20,000 nt of DNA from Chrysomallon squamiferum (Eukaryota > Mollusca > Gastropoda > Neomphalida > Peltospiridae). The notes beneath the pieces were generated by a model. It was not told where the DNA came from and did no database searches. It saw only the letters and a list, made by a program, of their open reading frames with translations. Location: assembly GCA_012295275.1 (NCBI GenBank), contig CM022672.1:35550732-35570731 (forward strand), read 5' to 3'. Within the stretch, counting starts at the first letter, position 1, and each line of letters starts with the position of its first letter. Shown here one piece after another: positions 7,930 to 18,815 of this stretch. A program made the position numbers and the translations under genes.

Positions 7930-9451
7930 GTTATAAAATTATAAACTAGTGGATATTAACAGTGAATAGATTTCCAACAATTTCCATTAAAAATCAAATT
8001 GAGAGACAGCTGTGATTAGATTCACAATAAATTAATTTAGTTTATGTTGATGTGCACACAGATCAATATTAACACAAATAACAACTGCAGAGATAAAAAT
8101 ATGAAAATGAATCAAATGAATTTTCTCCTGTTTATTTTCACAACATTTTAAGTAAAATTTATGTCTGAACAGAGATTAATCAACAGCTATATATTTATAA
8201 ACGTGGGATAAAAAATAAAAAATATAATTAAATGAATAAATAAATAAATATATACAGCTGTAGCTAAACTCTTTTTGAAATGAGGCAAAAACGTATGTCT
8301 TTGAAGTCAGTTATGTCTTTCATCACAACAATGTCTGTAGACTTCTAACAGTAACCGTAGACATAAACAAATTAATTCAGTGCATATTGTTTCTATTGGA
8401 ATAGAGATTTGTATTTTATTAAATAAAATATTGGTGTGTATATATAAAACTCTTCAGTTTTGCCACATTTGCCTCAATGTAGTTATGATATATATAAAAA
8501 TTGACATTATGCATAGGTTACTCTTTTAATCAGCAAGATCCAAGATGCAGTAACAACAGATCTATGTTAACATCTGCTGATAACAGAAAGAAAAAAACTA
8601 ATTCTCTTACACATAGGTTATTCTTTTTAAGGTATGGCCAAGGTTTATCATTATTTAGCACAAGTTCGTTTGTCTATGTTAATGGTATATGACAAAACGT
8701 TAGTTATTTAACAACACAGGTCTGTTCTGTGAAAACAGATAGGATGCTGTTGTTTGTTACATTACTTAGGAATGTATTACTGTACAGGAAAATTGTAAGT
8801 TACACTTTAATTTGCTGATTTTTCCTGATAATGTTCTAGTTATGAAATACAATATTCAAGACTTTTTTAGAAAGAAAGAAACTAACTAAATCAAATTATC
8901 TACCATATTTATATTTTTTAAGTGTTCAAAACTGTATATTTTAAAAAATCAATAATACTAGCAAAAAGTGACATTCAATACAAAAAAAAAAAAAAAAAAA
9001 AGACACATATATATATAAAAATGATGAATATGACAAGAAATAAAATTTATTTTTGTAAAGTTTATATCAACATTAGATGGCACATGTTACAGTTTATGTA
9101 GACACATTTTATATTATTAATTCTATTTTCATCTAACATTACTGTATTTTATTATTTTTAATTAACAACGAATGTTTAAAGTACGATCATGTTATAATTT
9201 CAATAAAATAATATTAATAATAAAATAAAAAATAAAAATGATTATAACATTATTAAAATTACTGAATACAAAATGATTTTTTTTTACTTTAAAGCTCACA
9301 CACACACACACACTAAGTCTGTATATTAGATATCAGATTAATGCATAACATACATTACAATTTGCATATTTTATTTTAATGAAATATTTTGTATAAAAAG
9401 GTAGAATAAACTCAGATATGTAATTTTTTTTTTTCTCAACAAAGACAGAAA

Positions 9452-9915
9452 GAAGATTTATGTATAGTGGATTTTGTACAAGTAAAATATTGTATAATGA
9501 AGATTTATGTATAGTGGATTTTGTACAAATAAAATATTGTATAATGAAGATTTATGTAATTTTGTACAAATAAAATATTGTATAATGAAGATTTATGTAT
9601 AGTGGATTTTGTACAAATAAAATATTGTATAATGAAGATTTATGTATAGTGGATTTTGTACAAATAAAATATTGTATAATGAAGATTTATGAATAGTGGA
9701 TTTTGTACAAATAAAATATTGTATAATGAAGATTTATGTATAGTGGATTTTGTACAAATAAAATATTGTATAATGAAGATTTATGTATAGTGGATTTTGT
9801 ACAAATAAAATATTGTATAATGAAGATTTATGTATAGTGGATTTTGTACAAATAAAATATTGTATAATGAAGATTTATGTATAGTGGATTTTGTACAAAT
9901 AAAATATTGTATACA
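9452..9915 (+). repeat. 47-bp tandem array
   Basis: Ten near-identical 47-bp units beginning GAAGATTTATGTATAGTGG and ending AAATATTGTATAAT; the third is shortened. It is mid-intron and shows no splice-site content, unlike the other arrays. Confidence 0.95.
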
Positions 9916-10275
9916 AACTAAATGTTGGCATCACAAATAATCATTAATGGAAATAAAAACTTTAATATATATATTTTTTTTAAACAAAATTAACTAACAA
10001 ATACTAATATCTTTCAGTGATGAATAAGAAAAATTCACATCTCCATTTTGCTGTCATGACATTCTTAAAACTTACTAAACAAAACAGAAAAGTATTTTGA
10101 CATCTGTTTAATATATAAAATAGCTTTATGGTCAGTGACACATAATTTTTTTCTCAACAAATCATTACTGAAATGCTGTAAATGAAGAAAATTAACTGCT
10201 TAAAATCTGACAAAAGAACTGGAATCTGTACAAACAGAATTAATTTCAGTGATTTCTAGTAAAATAAACTAAGAA

Positions 10276-10485
10276 TAAATGAAGTTACGTCATTTAATAC
10301 TTTATTGATGTTGTGAAAAGGTTTACTGAGCTGTGTGTGATGTGAAACAGAGAGAAGTGTATGAAAGAGGTGGAGATTTTCTGAAGTGTTTAATCTCTCT
10401 CACTGGGCTGCTTCCATCACTACCAGAGCTTCGTTACACTCAAAACAACTGGAATGTGCTGTCTTGACAACATGAATTCTGTCAG
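10276..10485 (-). CDS. Candidate alternative terminal exon with poly(A) signal
   Basis: A mixed-composition island in an AT-rich intron. Using the AG before 10485 (CGACATTCAG), the frame from exon 11093-11200 (phase 1) continues for about 28 residues, ending CNEALVVMEAAQ, to a TGA at 10402-10400. An AATAAA follows at 10306-10301 with T-rich sequence beyond. The polypyrimidine tract is modest and the peptide is unrecognised. The same frame also has an upstream ATG at 10504. If real, it would end transcripts before D2 and D3. The 3' end near 10276 is a guess. Confidence 0.33.
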
Positions 10486-10522
10486 CTGAATGTCGACAGC
10501 TCATGATTAAAAAAGTTCTCTG

Positions 10523-10640
10523 TCTAATTGGACATCTTATTTATTTAAATAAATAAACAGTCTAATTGGACATCTTATTTATTTAAATAAATAAACAGTC
10601 TAATTGGACATCTTATTTGTTTAAATAAATAAATAAATAA
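10523..10640 (+). repeat. 38-bp tandem repeat, three copies
   Basis: Unit starting TCTAATTGGACATCTTATTT followed by TTTAAATAAATAAACAG, running into an AAAT tract. It lies just upstream (in sense) of the candidate terminal exon. Confidence 0.9.
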
Positions 10641-11092
10641 TATACAATTTTTAAAATAAATAATTTTTATTACTTTTTGAGATTTTTATTGTAATAAACA
10701 AAATAAAATAATAATCAATTAGTAAAAAAATATTTTGTATTTGTTTTTTTCTAAACCAAGTCTTAAATGAAACATAAACAACAGCTTGTTCAGCGACACA
10801 ACAAACTGAAGAAATATTTAGTAACATAAAACTTTTATTACAACTCATCTCAGTAGCAAAGTATCACAAAGACAATAAAAAAATAAAAATATTATCACTC
10901 TCTACAATGAGCAATTGTTTTCCAGCTGCAAACAAGCTATTATAAACACCTTCTCATACACAGGAAAGAACAAATGAACAAAACCTTGCAGAGCTCTGGC
11001 AGGTAAGGAAACAGACTATTTCACAGAAACACTAAGAAGAAGAAGAAGAAGAATGAAGAGATTTGATATTTTTTATTAGCTGGTTTTTGTAC

Positions 11093-11200
11093 CTGCACTG
11101 TTTAACTCTGTGGTATAGCTGGGGTTTTCAACATTCTCGCCTGTTACTGTGGCCGTTTCTTTAGTAATTTCCACCTCAATAATTTCTTCTTTCACAGGTT
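11093..11200 (-). CDS. AK5: Acidic linker exon between D1 and D2
   Basis: 108 nt (2 + 35 codons + 1). The peptide starts PVKEEIIEVEITKE and ends YTTELNSA. It is glutamate- and threonine-rich, without an AK motif, and likely disordered; AK5 also has an acidic linker between its domains. The acceptor is TTTGCATGTTCAG; the donor is GCAG then GTACAA. Phase 1 on both sides matches the neighbours. Confidence 0.85.
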
Positions 11201-12306
11201 CTGAACATGCAAATTACAGGTTTTATAAAAAACTAAATATTGTCAGTTAATACAAAAATAATATTTTTATATATAAAAATTACAGAATTGTTTCTGTAGG
11301 AAAAAAAAAAAAAATTAACTGAAAAAAGAATAAAGAAAATAAATTTAAAAATAATAATAATAAAATTAAATTCCAAAATAGAGCAAAACCATAATAAGCC
11401 TCAGTTGTATATCATCATAACAGATGTTTCTAAAAAGAACTGGAACTAAATAACTAAATATTAATGTTTCTAGTAAAAAGCATTTTATATGCAGAAGCAT
11501 ATGTAAGATATTTTTTAACACTAACTTCAACAATATTAATTAAACAATAAAAAGGCAGAAAATAGAAGTCCTATTGAACAACTAATAAAAAACTGAATTT
11601 ATTGTTGTTGACACGTGACAAAAATCAATAAACATATGTTTTAAAAACTGTGTCATCAGTTAAAAGAAAAAAATCTTTTTCTCTTTTAATCAATACATTA
11701 TTATGAATATTATGATTATTTTTATAGTTTGGTTTTGTTGTATTTTTTGTGTGGGTTTTGGAGGGTTTATAACTGAAATTTGTTGCTTTTATAATGATAT
11801 TAATATTAATTTCAAACTGTACTGTTAACTGAATACAGTCTTAACTAAACAAGATTTTAAAATATCAGTGATTAATAAGAAGCAACCTTAGAAATGGTTG
11901 TCAAAACAGAATGTATTTTTTAAGCAGATAAATTACATTTTTTATTTAACTGTTGTTTTAGAACTAATAATTAATAGGAAAAACTGTAAATGTTTTTTTT
12001 TTCAGTTTAATCTCTTGTGTAACAAATATGCATAATTATAATATTCTGTTACAGGTTCAAGTCACTGAACAAACTAAGACTGCTACTTTTAAATAAAAAT
12101 GAAGGGAAGATAAAAAGAAGAATTAATAATTTTTAAAAAGCAATTATAAAAAGATTTTAAAAAAAAGCCAGAAGATTTCAGTGTAACATTGTAAAATACA
12201 AAGAACACATCAGCTTCAGGTTTATGAAGCCATAAAAAAACCTCTAAAAATTATTTAAAAAACAACATGAATATTAATAAAAACAAAAAGTAAGTGTAAA
12301 ATTCTA

Positions 12307-12378
<72 letters not shown>

Positions 12379-15245
12379 AAATAAAAAGAGATGAATACAT
12401 TTATTTCTTACTACAAAGTGTATAATATATCACAATGATTACATTTACAAACAGTAACAGATATTATTATTTGTTACAGGTGTGTACAACAATACTTTAA
12501 CGTGATAATTACTCTAATAGGAATATTAAATGAATTACAAAATTTGTTTACAAAAAGCAATGTTTATATATATAAAAAGTTATATGTAAAATAAAAACAT
12601 CAGTAAATCCCTAGCATATAAGTTTTGAAATTACTTTTCTTCCATTGTTATATAAGCAATAACTATAGTTAAAATTACAATGTTATATGCATAGCAAAAA
12701 ATTTTAAAAGTATGTAATTTATGAGTAAAACACCATATGGCAGAGAATAAAAAAAAATCATATTAAATAAGTTAGAATACTTGCACTGGGCACATACAGT
12801 ATCTTTTACTTTTCTTGATACTAGATTATACTGAATATATTTTGAACAACTTATTCCGTTAAAATACAGTCGTTCAGTGGTTTTTAAAACAGATTACTGA
12901 CTTGGTTTGAAGAAAGATAAATATCTGCAGCACTGATTATACAGTTAAGTGTAACATAGCTGAGAATCTGTTTTGCTACAAAGGTGTCACCTTCATGAAA
13001 CCAATATCAGAAACTATTTTACTTAAGATGTTAAATTAGCTTTTTAAAAGAAAAAGTGAAAATAGTTCATAAAATCTTTGTGTATGTTTAAAATAAAACA
13101 AAAAAAACAATAATTATATTCTTCATATAAAATAATTCAGAATTTGAAATAAATAGTATAAAAGGCATATTCTATCTTAAATTATGAATCAAACTTATAT
13201 GCATTTTACTGACATAACCATATTTTATCTTCTAAAAATATATGACTTCATTACAATTTGATCAAAAATGTAACTTCACAACCTTGGAGAATTATTTCAC
13301 TGATTTCTCTTTATCATTTACGACGAATTTGAATTAGTTTAACATGGATTAAATCTTTATAGTACATTTACACTTTGTTAGGTTCATTTTTAGCACGTTT
13401 ATGGTGACTCAATCTTTGTAGTTAATTTACATTTCATCTGTTCTGCCAATATCAGTACAGACGCGCCCAGAACATATATTTTTAAAATAGTTTCTTCTAT
13501 CTTTTTGTGCTTAAAATATCTTATGTCTCAAATTAATATTTCTATTAATCTAACATAACATATGAGATAAAAACTGAGTTAAGAAATGACATTATTTAAT
13601 GATATAGCAGTGCAAAAGTGGTACTGAACAGATCGATATCCGTGTTGGAGAATTTAGTTTATCATCAACTGAGTTATTAGCCAGAAGAAGCATCAAATTA
13701 ATGGAAAACAAGCTAAGCTGTTATTAGTTACTTCTAGATAGAGTAAAAATATAAATAAAGGTTCAGTACTAAGTTATTTATTATCAGTTTGTCTGAGACA
13801 TCTACATCTAATTTTAAAAATATAGTAACAGACGAAAATACAATTTTTTTTATAATAATTATATATATATATATAAAAAACTGAGTTTTTATTCAAAATG
13901 ACTTTAGAGGAAACTAAATATATTTAGCATAATACAAGCTTGTTATAATTAATTTTTATTATTAACAAAGCTTCAAAGTCATCAAGAAATCAATAGAATT
14001 TAGGAAAAATATCACAAATGTATTCATGGATTTAATCTTTACACTAAATTTATACATGACTATTTTCAGAAAATATATGGTGACTCAGTTTTTATAGTTC
14101 TTTATACTTAATTTAGTTAAAGATTTCAATAATAATAAAAATAATAATGATAATAATAATAATGACACTAATAATGACAATAATAACATAATATTATATC
14201 TAATATTTCCTTGTTTGTATAATTCTACCTGATTCACAATTTCTCTTCACACTTTGTTAAAACAATGTTCACTGTTTCCCCTCTCACACTGAGTTTAGAA
14301 GGAAATTAAATGTTTTGGAGTAAAAAAATCACAAATATTTGTTTAAATATGTTAAAAATTCCATCTACACTATCTTTTGAAACAAGGAAATTAAAATTTT
14401 AAATATCTGTGAAATACAGCTAAAAAAATTAAATAAAAAGCAATAAACATGGTTTTTCATGTAATAACATTATTAAAATGAAAACTTGTTTTCATTGTAG
14501 TCTTAAAGTTTCTACTGTTGATACACAATTAAAAACAATAAAAATAGAGGTTTTAAAAGTTATTATTATTATTATTATTTGGTTTTGTTGTTTTGTTGTT
14601 GTTTTTTTAACTTTAATAATACCTATGTGTAACTTCAGAGATTACATAGATAATATTTATCATTTATCAATAGATATCAATAAATTTAAAAGATTGTATT
14701 TCTCAATTAACAGCATAGTCGATATTATTAATTATCTCCAAAATCTAAAGTTATCATTGAACTGCAGAGTCAGAATTTATCAATTAATTTAAAACTTGTA
14801 ATTATCAGTAAAGTCCTTCTATTCATCATTATCAAAAAGAATAATGCTATACAACAACCAATAACTCCATTTAAACACAAATTCAACGGAATATATCATT
14901 TAGAAATACTGTTTCATCATAATATTATCTAGATAACAGTTATAAGACATTTTGTTAATAAAAATATAGTTGACAAACCACGTCTACACTTCAAAATGGT
15001 TTCTGTCTCTCTCTGTTTCCAAAACAGAATTAAACTTAAACATTGTATTTTCTTTCTGAGATAATCATAAAACAACACTTTTCACAAGATGAAGAGAAAA
15101 CAGTACTGAAATTAGTTTGTAATAAGATTTCAATCTCTGAATTAGTTCCCATTTATTTTTCACTTGCCATTAATTATTCATGCATGTGAGTTTGTGTATA
15201 TATCAGAGAGAGAGAGAGGTTAAATTTAAAAATTAATTTACTTAC
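11201..15245. other. Large intron between microexon and linker exon
   Basis: About 4 kb of AT-rich DNA with a pure (TC)n tract at 12310-12373, an AT tract near 13858-13876 and AAT repeats near 14128-14175. The ORF at 14478-14792 has low-complexity Ile-rich content and no recognisable features. No RNA gene or transposon is seen. Confidence 0.75.
12310..12373 (+). repeat. (TC)n microsatellite
   Basis: About 32 uninterrupted TC dinucleotides in a deep intron. Confidence 0.97.
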
Positions 15246-15264
15246 CAATGTGAGGACCCATGAC
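15246..15264 (-). CDS. AK5: 19-nt microexon, inter-domain linker
   Basis: A 19-nt exon reading VMGPHI plus one base (phase 0 in, phase 1 out). The acceptor is TTATTTTGCAG; the donor is TTG then GTAAG. Both flanking joins keep the frame: upstream from 16853-16933 or from the alternative first exon, downstream into 11093-11200 (split codon GAA). Skipping it would shift the frame. Confidence 0.8.
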
Positions 15265-16029
15265 CTGCAAAATAAACAATAAAACATTAAACATAAACAA
15301 AGAAACAGAAAGTAAACAGGTATTTTGAATCTAAAATATGATATTAAATTTTTTTAAAAATCAAATATAATTTTAAAAAATAAATATAAATAAAAAAAAA
15401 TTAAAATCCCTCACATCTGAAAGAAAACAAACTATTACATTTTAGACCTTGCACTTCTTAGTCTAGGAACATTAAGCTTTTACAATAAAAAAAAAAAAAA
15501 TTAAAAATATACTAGTACTACTGCTATTACTACTATTACTGATAATAATAATAAAATTAAATTAAATTTTAAAAATGTCATCTGGAACAATATACTCAAA
15601 CAAATATTTATTAATTTTAGCAAACAAATTATATATTGCTCTCAGTAAAACCCTGATGTAATGTAAATTATGACATGTTTTTTATAACATTTTGTTTGAA
15701 TACTGAACAAACAGGATTAAATTAGGAAAGTTAATACCTAAAAGTATAGCAATAAGAATAAAATAAAGACAAAAACTTACATTAAATGACTTAGACTTAG
15801 TTTTAGAAACCAGACAGTTTTCAGAAACAAGATATTGGTGTTTGCCTTACTAGTAAGTAATATGACACTTACAAAGGTCGAAAGTATACGCAAAGCACGC
15901 GCACGTATATGTGTATTTATAGTATGTTACAAAAATAACTACAACTAAAAACGCCTGGTATTATTGTTGCTATGTCCTGCATCCCACAGAGCTATCGTTA
16001 GTGTCTGAACTTTATTTATCTCACTTTAC
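15265..16029. other. Intron between alternative first exon and microexon
   Basis: AT-rich with short A runs. It also forms part of the longer intron from exon 16853-16933. Nothing else is supported. Confidence 0.65.
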
Positions 16030-16062
16030 CTTTTTCCCTTTCTTTGAGAAACAACTTCCCAT
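16030..16062 (-). CDS. Alternative first exon with lipid-anchor N-terminus
   Basis: A short minus-strand coding start, ATG at 16062-16060, reads MGSCFSKKGKK and ends at a donor (AAG then GTAAAG) in phase 0. The next exon, 15246-15264, accepts phase 0, so the join is in frame. The start context is strong (A at -3, G at +4). Gly2, Ser6 and Lys7 fit N-myristoyltransferase substrates; Cys4 fits palmitoylation; the lysines suit membrane binding. Use of this exon would skip D1 and give an anchored D2+D3 protein, like the membrane-bound splice form of AK1. The surrounding stretch (about 16000-16200) is visibly less AT-rich than the introns. This is a prediction from sequence only, but the motif, Kozak context, donor and phase agree. 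Confidence 0.68.
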
Positions 16063-16200
16063 TTTCTTCAATCCTTCAGTTTCTAACAAAACTCGCATAA
16101 AACTGTTTCTGAGTCAAGGCTATCACTATGGTAACGGAATTAACTTGTGATGGCACCCAAACTCTGGAGGTTGGAAGATGTCTGTTTATTAAGTGATAAT
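16063..16200 (-). promoter_or_regulatory. Putative internal promoter / 5'UTR
   Basis: The stretch upstream (in sense) of the MGSCFSKKGKK start is of mixed base composition, without simple repeats, and contrasts with the AT-rich intron around it. It includes the X-box candidate. I see no clear TATA box. The transcription start cannot be placed from sequence. Confidence 0.4.
16122..16135 (+). promoter_or_regulatory. RFX X-box candidate (internal promoter)
   Basis: ATCACTATGGTAAC matches all 14 positions of the relaxed X-box consensus RYYNYYATRRNRAC used for ciliary genes, with a perfect ATGGTAAC half. It lies about 60 bp upstream of the ATG of the alternative first exon, the usual place for a functional X-box. 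RFX factors drive ciliary gene expression; the link to this gene is inference. The consensus is loose, so a chance match is possible. Confidence 0.5.
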
Positions 16201-16394
16201 TTACGTTTTTAAAACAACGCCAGTGAAAGTCGACTTCCTGTTAACTTTGCTTGAAAACGTTAAAACAATGTTTTACAGTTTTAGTCTCAACTTGAATTTT
16301 TATAGTTATTATTATAGTAGTTATTATTATAGTTGCTGGTTGTAGCAGTAGCTGTTGTGAAAGAGGTACTGGTGGTAGTAGTAGCTGTTGCTTC

Positions 16395-16412
16395 TTTTCT
16401 TCCTTCCTTCCT

Positions 16413-16455
<43 letters not shown>

Positions 16456-16460
16456 TTATT
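16395..16460 (+). repeat. TTCC/TTTA tetranucleotide tract
   Basis: TTCC repeats followed by about twelve TTTA units, then ATT repeats; upstream (in sense) of the internal promoter. Confidence 0.95.
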
Positions 16461-16610
16461 ATTATAGTTATTATTATTATTACAATTATTTTAATTTTAA
16501 TTTTAATTTTAATTTTTTGTCTGTATTATTTTCTTTTCTCACAACCATGTAAATAAATGTTCTGAATGTTCTCTCGGTATGTGTTTGTCATTGTGTACGT
16601 ATATGTATTA

Positions 16611-16641
<31 letters not shown>
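16611..16641 (+). repeat. (GT)n microsatellite
   Basis: About fifteen GT dinucleotides in the intron after exon 16853-16933. Confidence 0.95.
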
Positions 16642-16642
<1 letters not shown>

Positions 16643-16852
16643 TGAAAAATGACTTCTCAAAACACTGACGTTATGATAAAATATAGAAATAAAAAATATT
16701 ACATCACAGTTAATATTTATATTTAAAAGTGAACTATACAGAGTTTTGTGTGCTGTTAACATTGATTTCAAAGACTAGTAAAGCAGATCTGCAGTAAGAG
16801 ATATGACAGACTGACAGACAAGTACTAACAATATGAGAAATAAATGACTCAC

Positions 16853-16933
16853 CTGTTTTTTGCCGTACAACGCGAAATCCAGGGTGTTGGCGATGTCATA
16901 AAACACTTCTGACTCGTCCCGGTCCCCGGCAAT
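16853..16933 (-). CDS. AK5: AK exon, D1 C-terminus
   Basis: 81 nt, 27 codons, phase 0: IAGDRDESEVFYDI, then a helix-like tail ending FALYGKKQ. This corresponds to the NAEGSVD...VF region of AK1 and closely resembles the end of AK5 domain 1, the strongest reason for the AK5 call. The acceptor is GTTTGTTCAG; the donor is CAG then GTGAGT (strong). On its 5' side it abuts a 400-bp T-rich (in sense) tetranucleotide tract. Confidence 0.92.
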
Positions 16934-16936
16934 CTG

Positions 16937-17000
16937 AACAAACAAACAAATAAACAAATAAACAAACAAATAAATAAATAAATAAATAAATAAATACAAA

Positions 17001-17031
<31 letters not shown>

Positions 17032-17083
17032 ATACAAATAAATAAATAAATAAACAAATAAATAAATAAATAATAAATACAAA

Positions 17084-17126
<43 letters not shown>

Positions 17127-17335
17127 ACAAATAAATAAACAAATAAACAAATAAATATAAATAAATAATAAATAAATATAAATAAATAAAAATAAATAAA
17201 TAAATAATAAATAAATAAACAAATATAAATAAATAGATAAATAAATAAATAAATAAATAAAATAAATAAATAGATAAATAATTAAATTAATTAGCAAATA
17301 AATAAATTAATTAATTAATTAACTAATAATAAATA
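16937..17335 (+). repeat. AAAT/AAAC tract abutting a 3' splice site
   Basis: About 400 bp of AAAT units with AAAC variants, becoming degenerate at the far end. In sense it is TTTA/TTTG, running directly into the acceptor GTTTGTTCAG of exon 16853-16933, so it forms an extremely long T-rich tract with no AG near the exon. Confidence 0.95.
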
Positions 17336-17562
17336 AAAAACAATAAAAAAAAACAACTAATTATTTTATTAATATTGTTTCTTTTTAAAAAGGCCTGTAT
17401 TAATAAAATATTGTCATAAGAAGATTCTTTTTTCCCCTGTAAGCACAGTTAAAAAATATCAGCAAAAAGACAAGAAACAAAACATAATTAATTACTCTAC
17501 AGGTAAGAGAAAGGAAATCAAATGGCTACTTGTTTTTTTTGTAGCTTTTATGTGCATGAATT

Positions 17563-17570
<8 letters not shown>

Positions 17571-17656
<86 letters not shown>
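17571..17656 (+). repeat. (TA)n(GA)n microsatellite
   Basis: TA dinucleotides switch to about thirty GA dinucleotides, shortly after the donor of exon 17712-17903. In sense it is CT-rich then TA. Confidence 0.97.
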
Positions 17657-17658
<2 letters not shown>

Positions 17659-17711
17659 AAAAATTAATTAACAAACTGGTAATAAAATGATGTAACTAAA
17701 ACAACACCGAC

Positions 17712-17903
17712 CACAACAAGCTGTCCGTTGTCGTCGTAGTGTTTGAGAACAGGAAGGGTGTGGTCGCGGAAGAAGTTGAGTCGTTTCTGGATGGCGTTGT
17801 CGTTGTCGTCAATCCTGTCACTGAGAGCGCGCCGGTCTGTGAGCCGCTGCTTCAAGTAAAACTCGTCACAGTCGAGCAGGATGACGAAACTCAGTCCTCC
17901 GAT
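17712..17903 (-). CDS. AK5: AK exon, D1 LID region
   Basis: 192 nt, 64 codons, phase 0, the same length as the paralogous exons 5150-5341 and 518-709. It begins IGGLSFVILLDCDEF and contains QRLTDRRALSDRIDDN then AIQKRL. The four arginines that correspond by spacing to AK1 R128, R132, R138 and R149 are all present, so this half of D1 looks catalytically competent. The acceptor is ATTGTTGTAG before ATCGG. The donor is weak (GTG then GTCGGT). I chose it because it keeps phase 0 and gives the same spacing as AK5 up to DRDE in the next exon; other in-phase GTs lie within about 12 nt. A 43-bp minisatellite that repeats the acceptor abuts it. Confidence 0.92.
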
Positions 17904-18815
17904 CTACAACAATCAGTAACACACTATCACAACTCAGTCCTCCGATCTACAACAATCAGTAACACACTATCACAACTCAGTCCTCCGATCTACAACAATC
18001 AGTAACACACTATCACAACTCAGTCCTCCGATTTACAACAATCAGTAACACGCTATCACAACTCAGTCCTCCGATCTACAACAATCAGTAACACGCTATC
18101 ACAACTCAGTCCTTCGATCTACAACAATCAGTAACACGCTATCACAACTCAGTCCTCCGATCTACAACAATCAGCAACACGCTATCACAACTCAGTCCTC
18201 CGATCTACAACAATCAGCAACACGCTATCACAACTCAGTCCTCCGATCTACAACAATCAGCAACACGCTATCACAACTCAGTCCTCCGATCTACAACAAT
18301 CAGCAACACGCTATCACAACTCAGTCCTCCGATCTACAACAATCAGCAACACGCTATCACAACTCAGTCCTCCGATCTACAACAATCAGCAACACGCTAT
18401 CACAACTCAGTCCTCCGATCTACAACAATCAGCAACACGCTATCACAACTCAGTCCTCCGATCTACAACAATCAGCAACACGCTATCACAACTCAGTCCT
18501 CCGATCTACAACAATCAGCAACACGCTATCACAACTCAGTCCTCCGATCTACAACAATCAGCAACACACTATCACAACTCAGTCCTCCGATCTACAACAA
18601 TCAGCAACACGCTATCACAACTCAGTCCTCCGATCTACAACAATCAGGAACACACTATCACAACTCAGTCCTCCAATCTACAACAATCAGTAACGCTATC
18701 ACAACTCAGTCCTCCGATCTACAACAATCAGTAACACACTATCACAACTCAGTCCTCCGATCTACAACAATCAGTAACACACTATCACAACTCAGTCCTC
18801 CAATCTCTAGTAACA
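17904..18815 (-). repeat. 43-bp minisatellite on the acceptor of the D1 LID exon
   Basis: About 21 units. In sense, each holds CTGATTGTTGTAG (branch-point-like CTGAT and an acceptor) followed by ATCGGAGGACTGAGTT, the first 14 nt of the exon plus two T. The unit is not a multiple of 3, and stops appear when units are read through. The outermost copy (exon start at 18804) has a different flank (TTACTAGAG before ATTGGAGG) and still encodes IGGLS, so it may be the original junction. Confidence 0.95.

Larger units (their letters stand above)
7631..11092. other. Large intron between linker and D2
   Basis: Mostly AT-rich unique DNA. It holds an AAT tract (about 7672-7710), CA tracts (7899-7926, 9296-9314), a poly-A run near 8983-9001, the 47-bp array, a 38-bp repeat and the candidate terminal exon at 10276-10485. 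Small ORFs here show no recognisable product. Confidence 0.75.

Noticed and set aside
8281-8476. Nine-base inverted repeat TGAGGCAAA / TTTGCCTCA about 190 bp apart, possibly a MITE
   Set aside because: The arms do not extend beyond nine bases convincingly and I see no target-site duplication.
10651-10848. A 65-residue minus-strand ORF near the candidate terminal exon
   Set aside because: AT-rich composition, no splice support and no recognisable motif.
14478-14792. A 104-residue plus-strand ORF
   Set aside because: Low-complexity Ile-rich translation of AT-rich intron with an ATT microsatellite; no family features and on the opposite strand from the gene.
16775-17297. Long minus-strand ORFs of Tyr, Leu, Phe and Ile that look membrane-like
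   Set aside because: They are translations of the AAAT/AAAC microsatellite; only the 16853-16933 part is coding, and in another context.
17904-18815. CRISPR-like regular repeats
   Set aside because: Units are head to tail with no unique spacers, in an intron of an animal gene.
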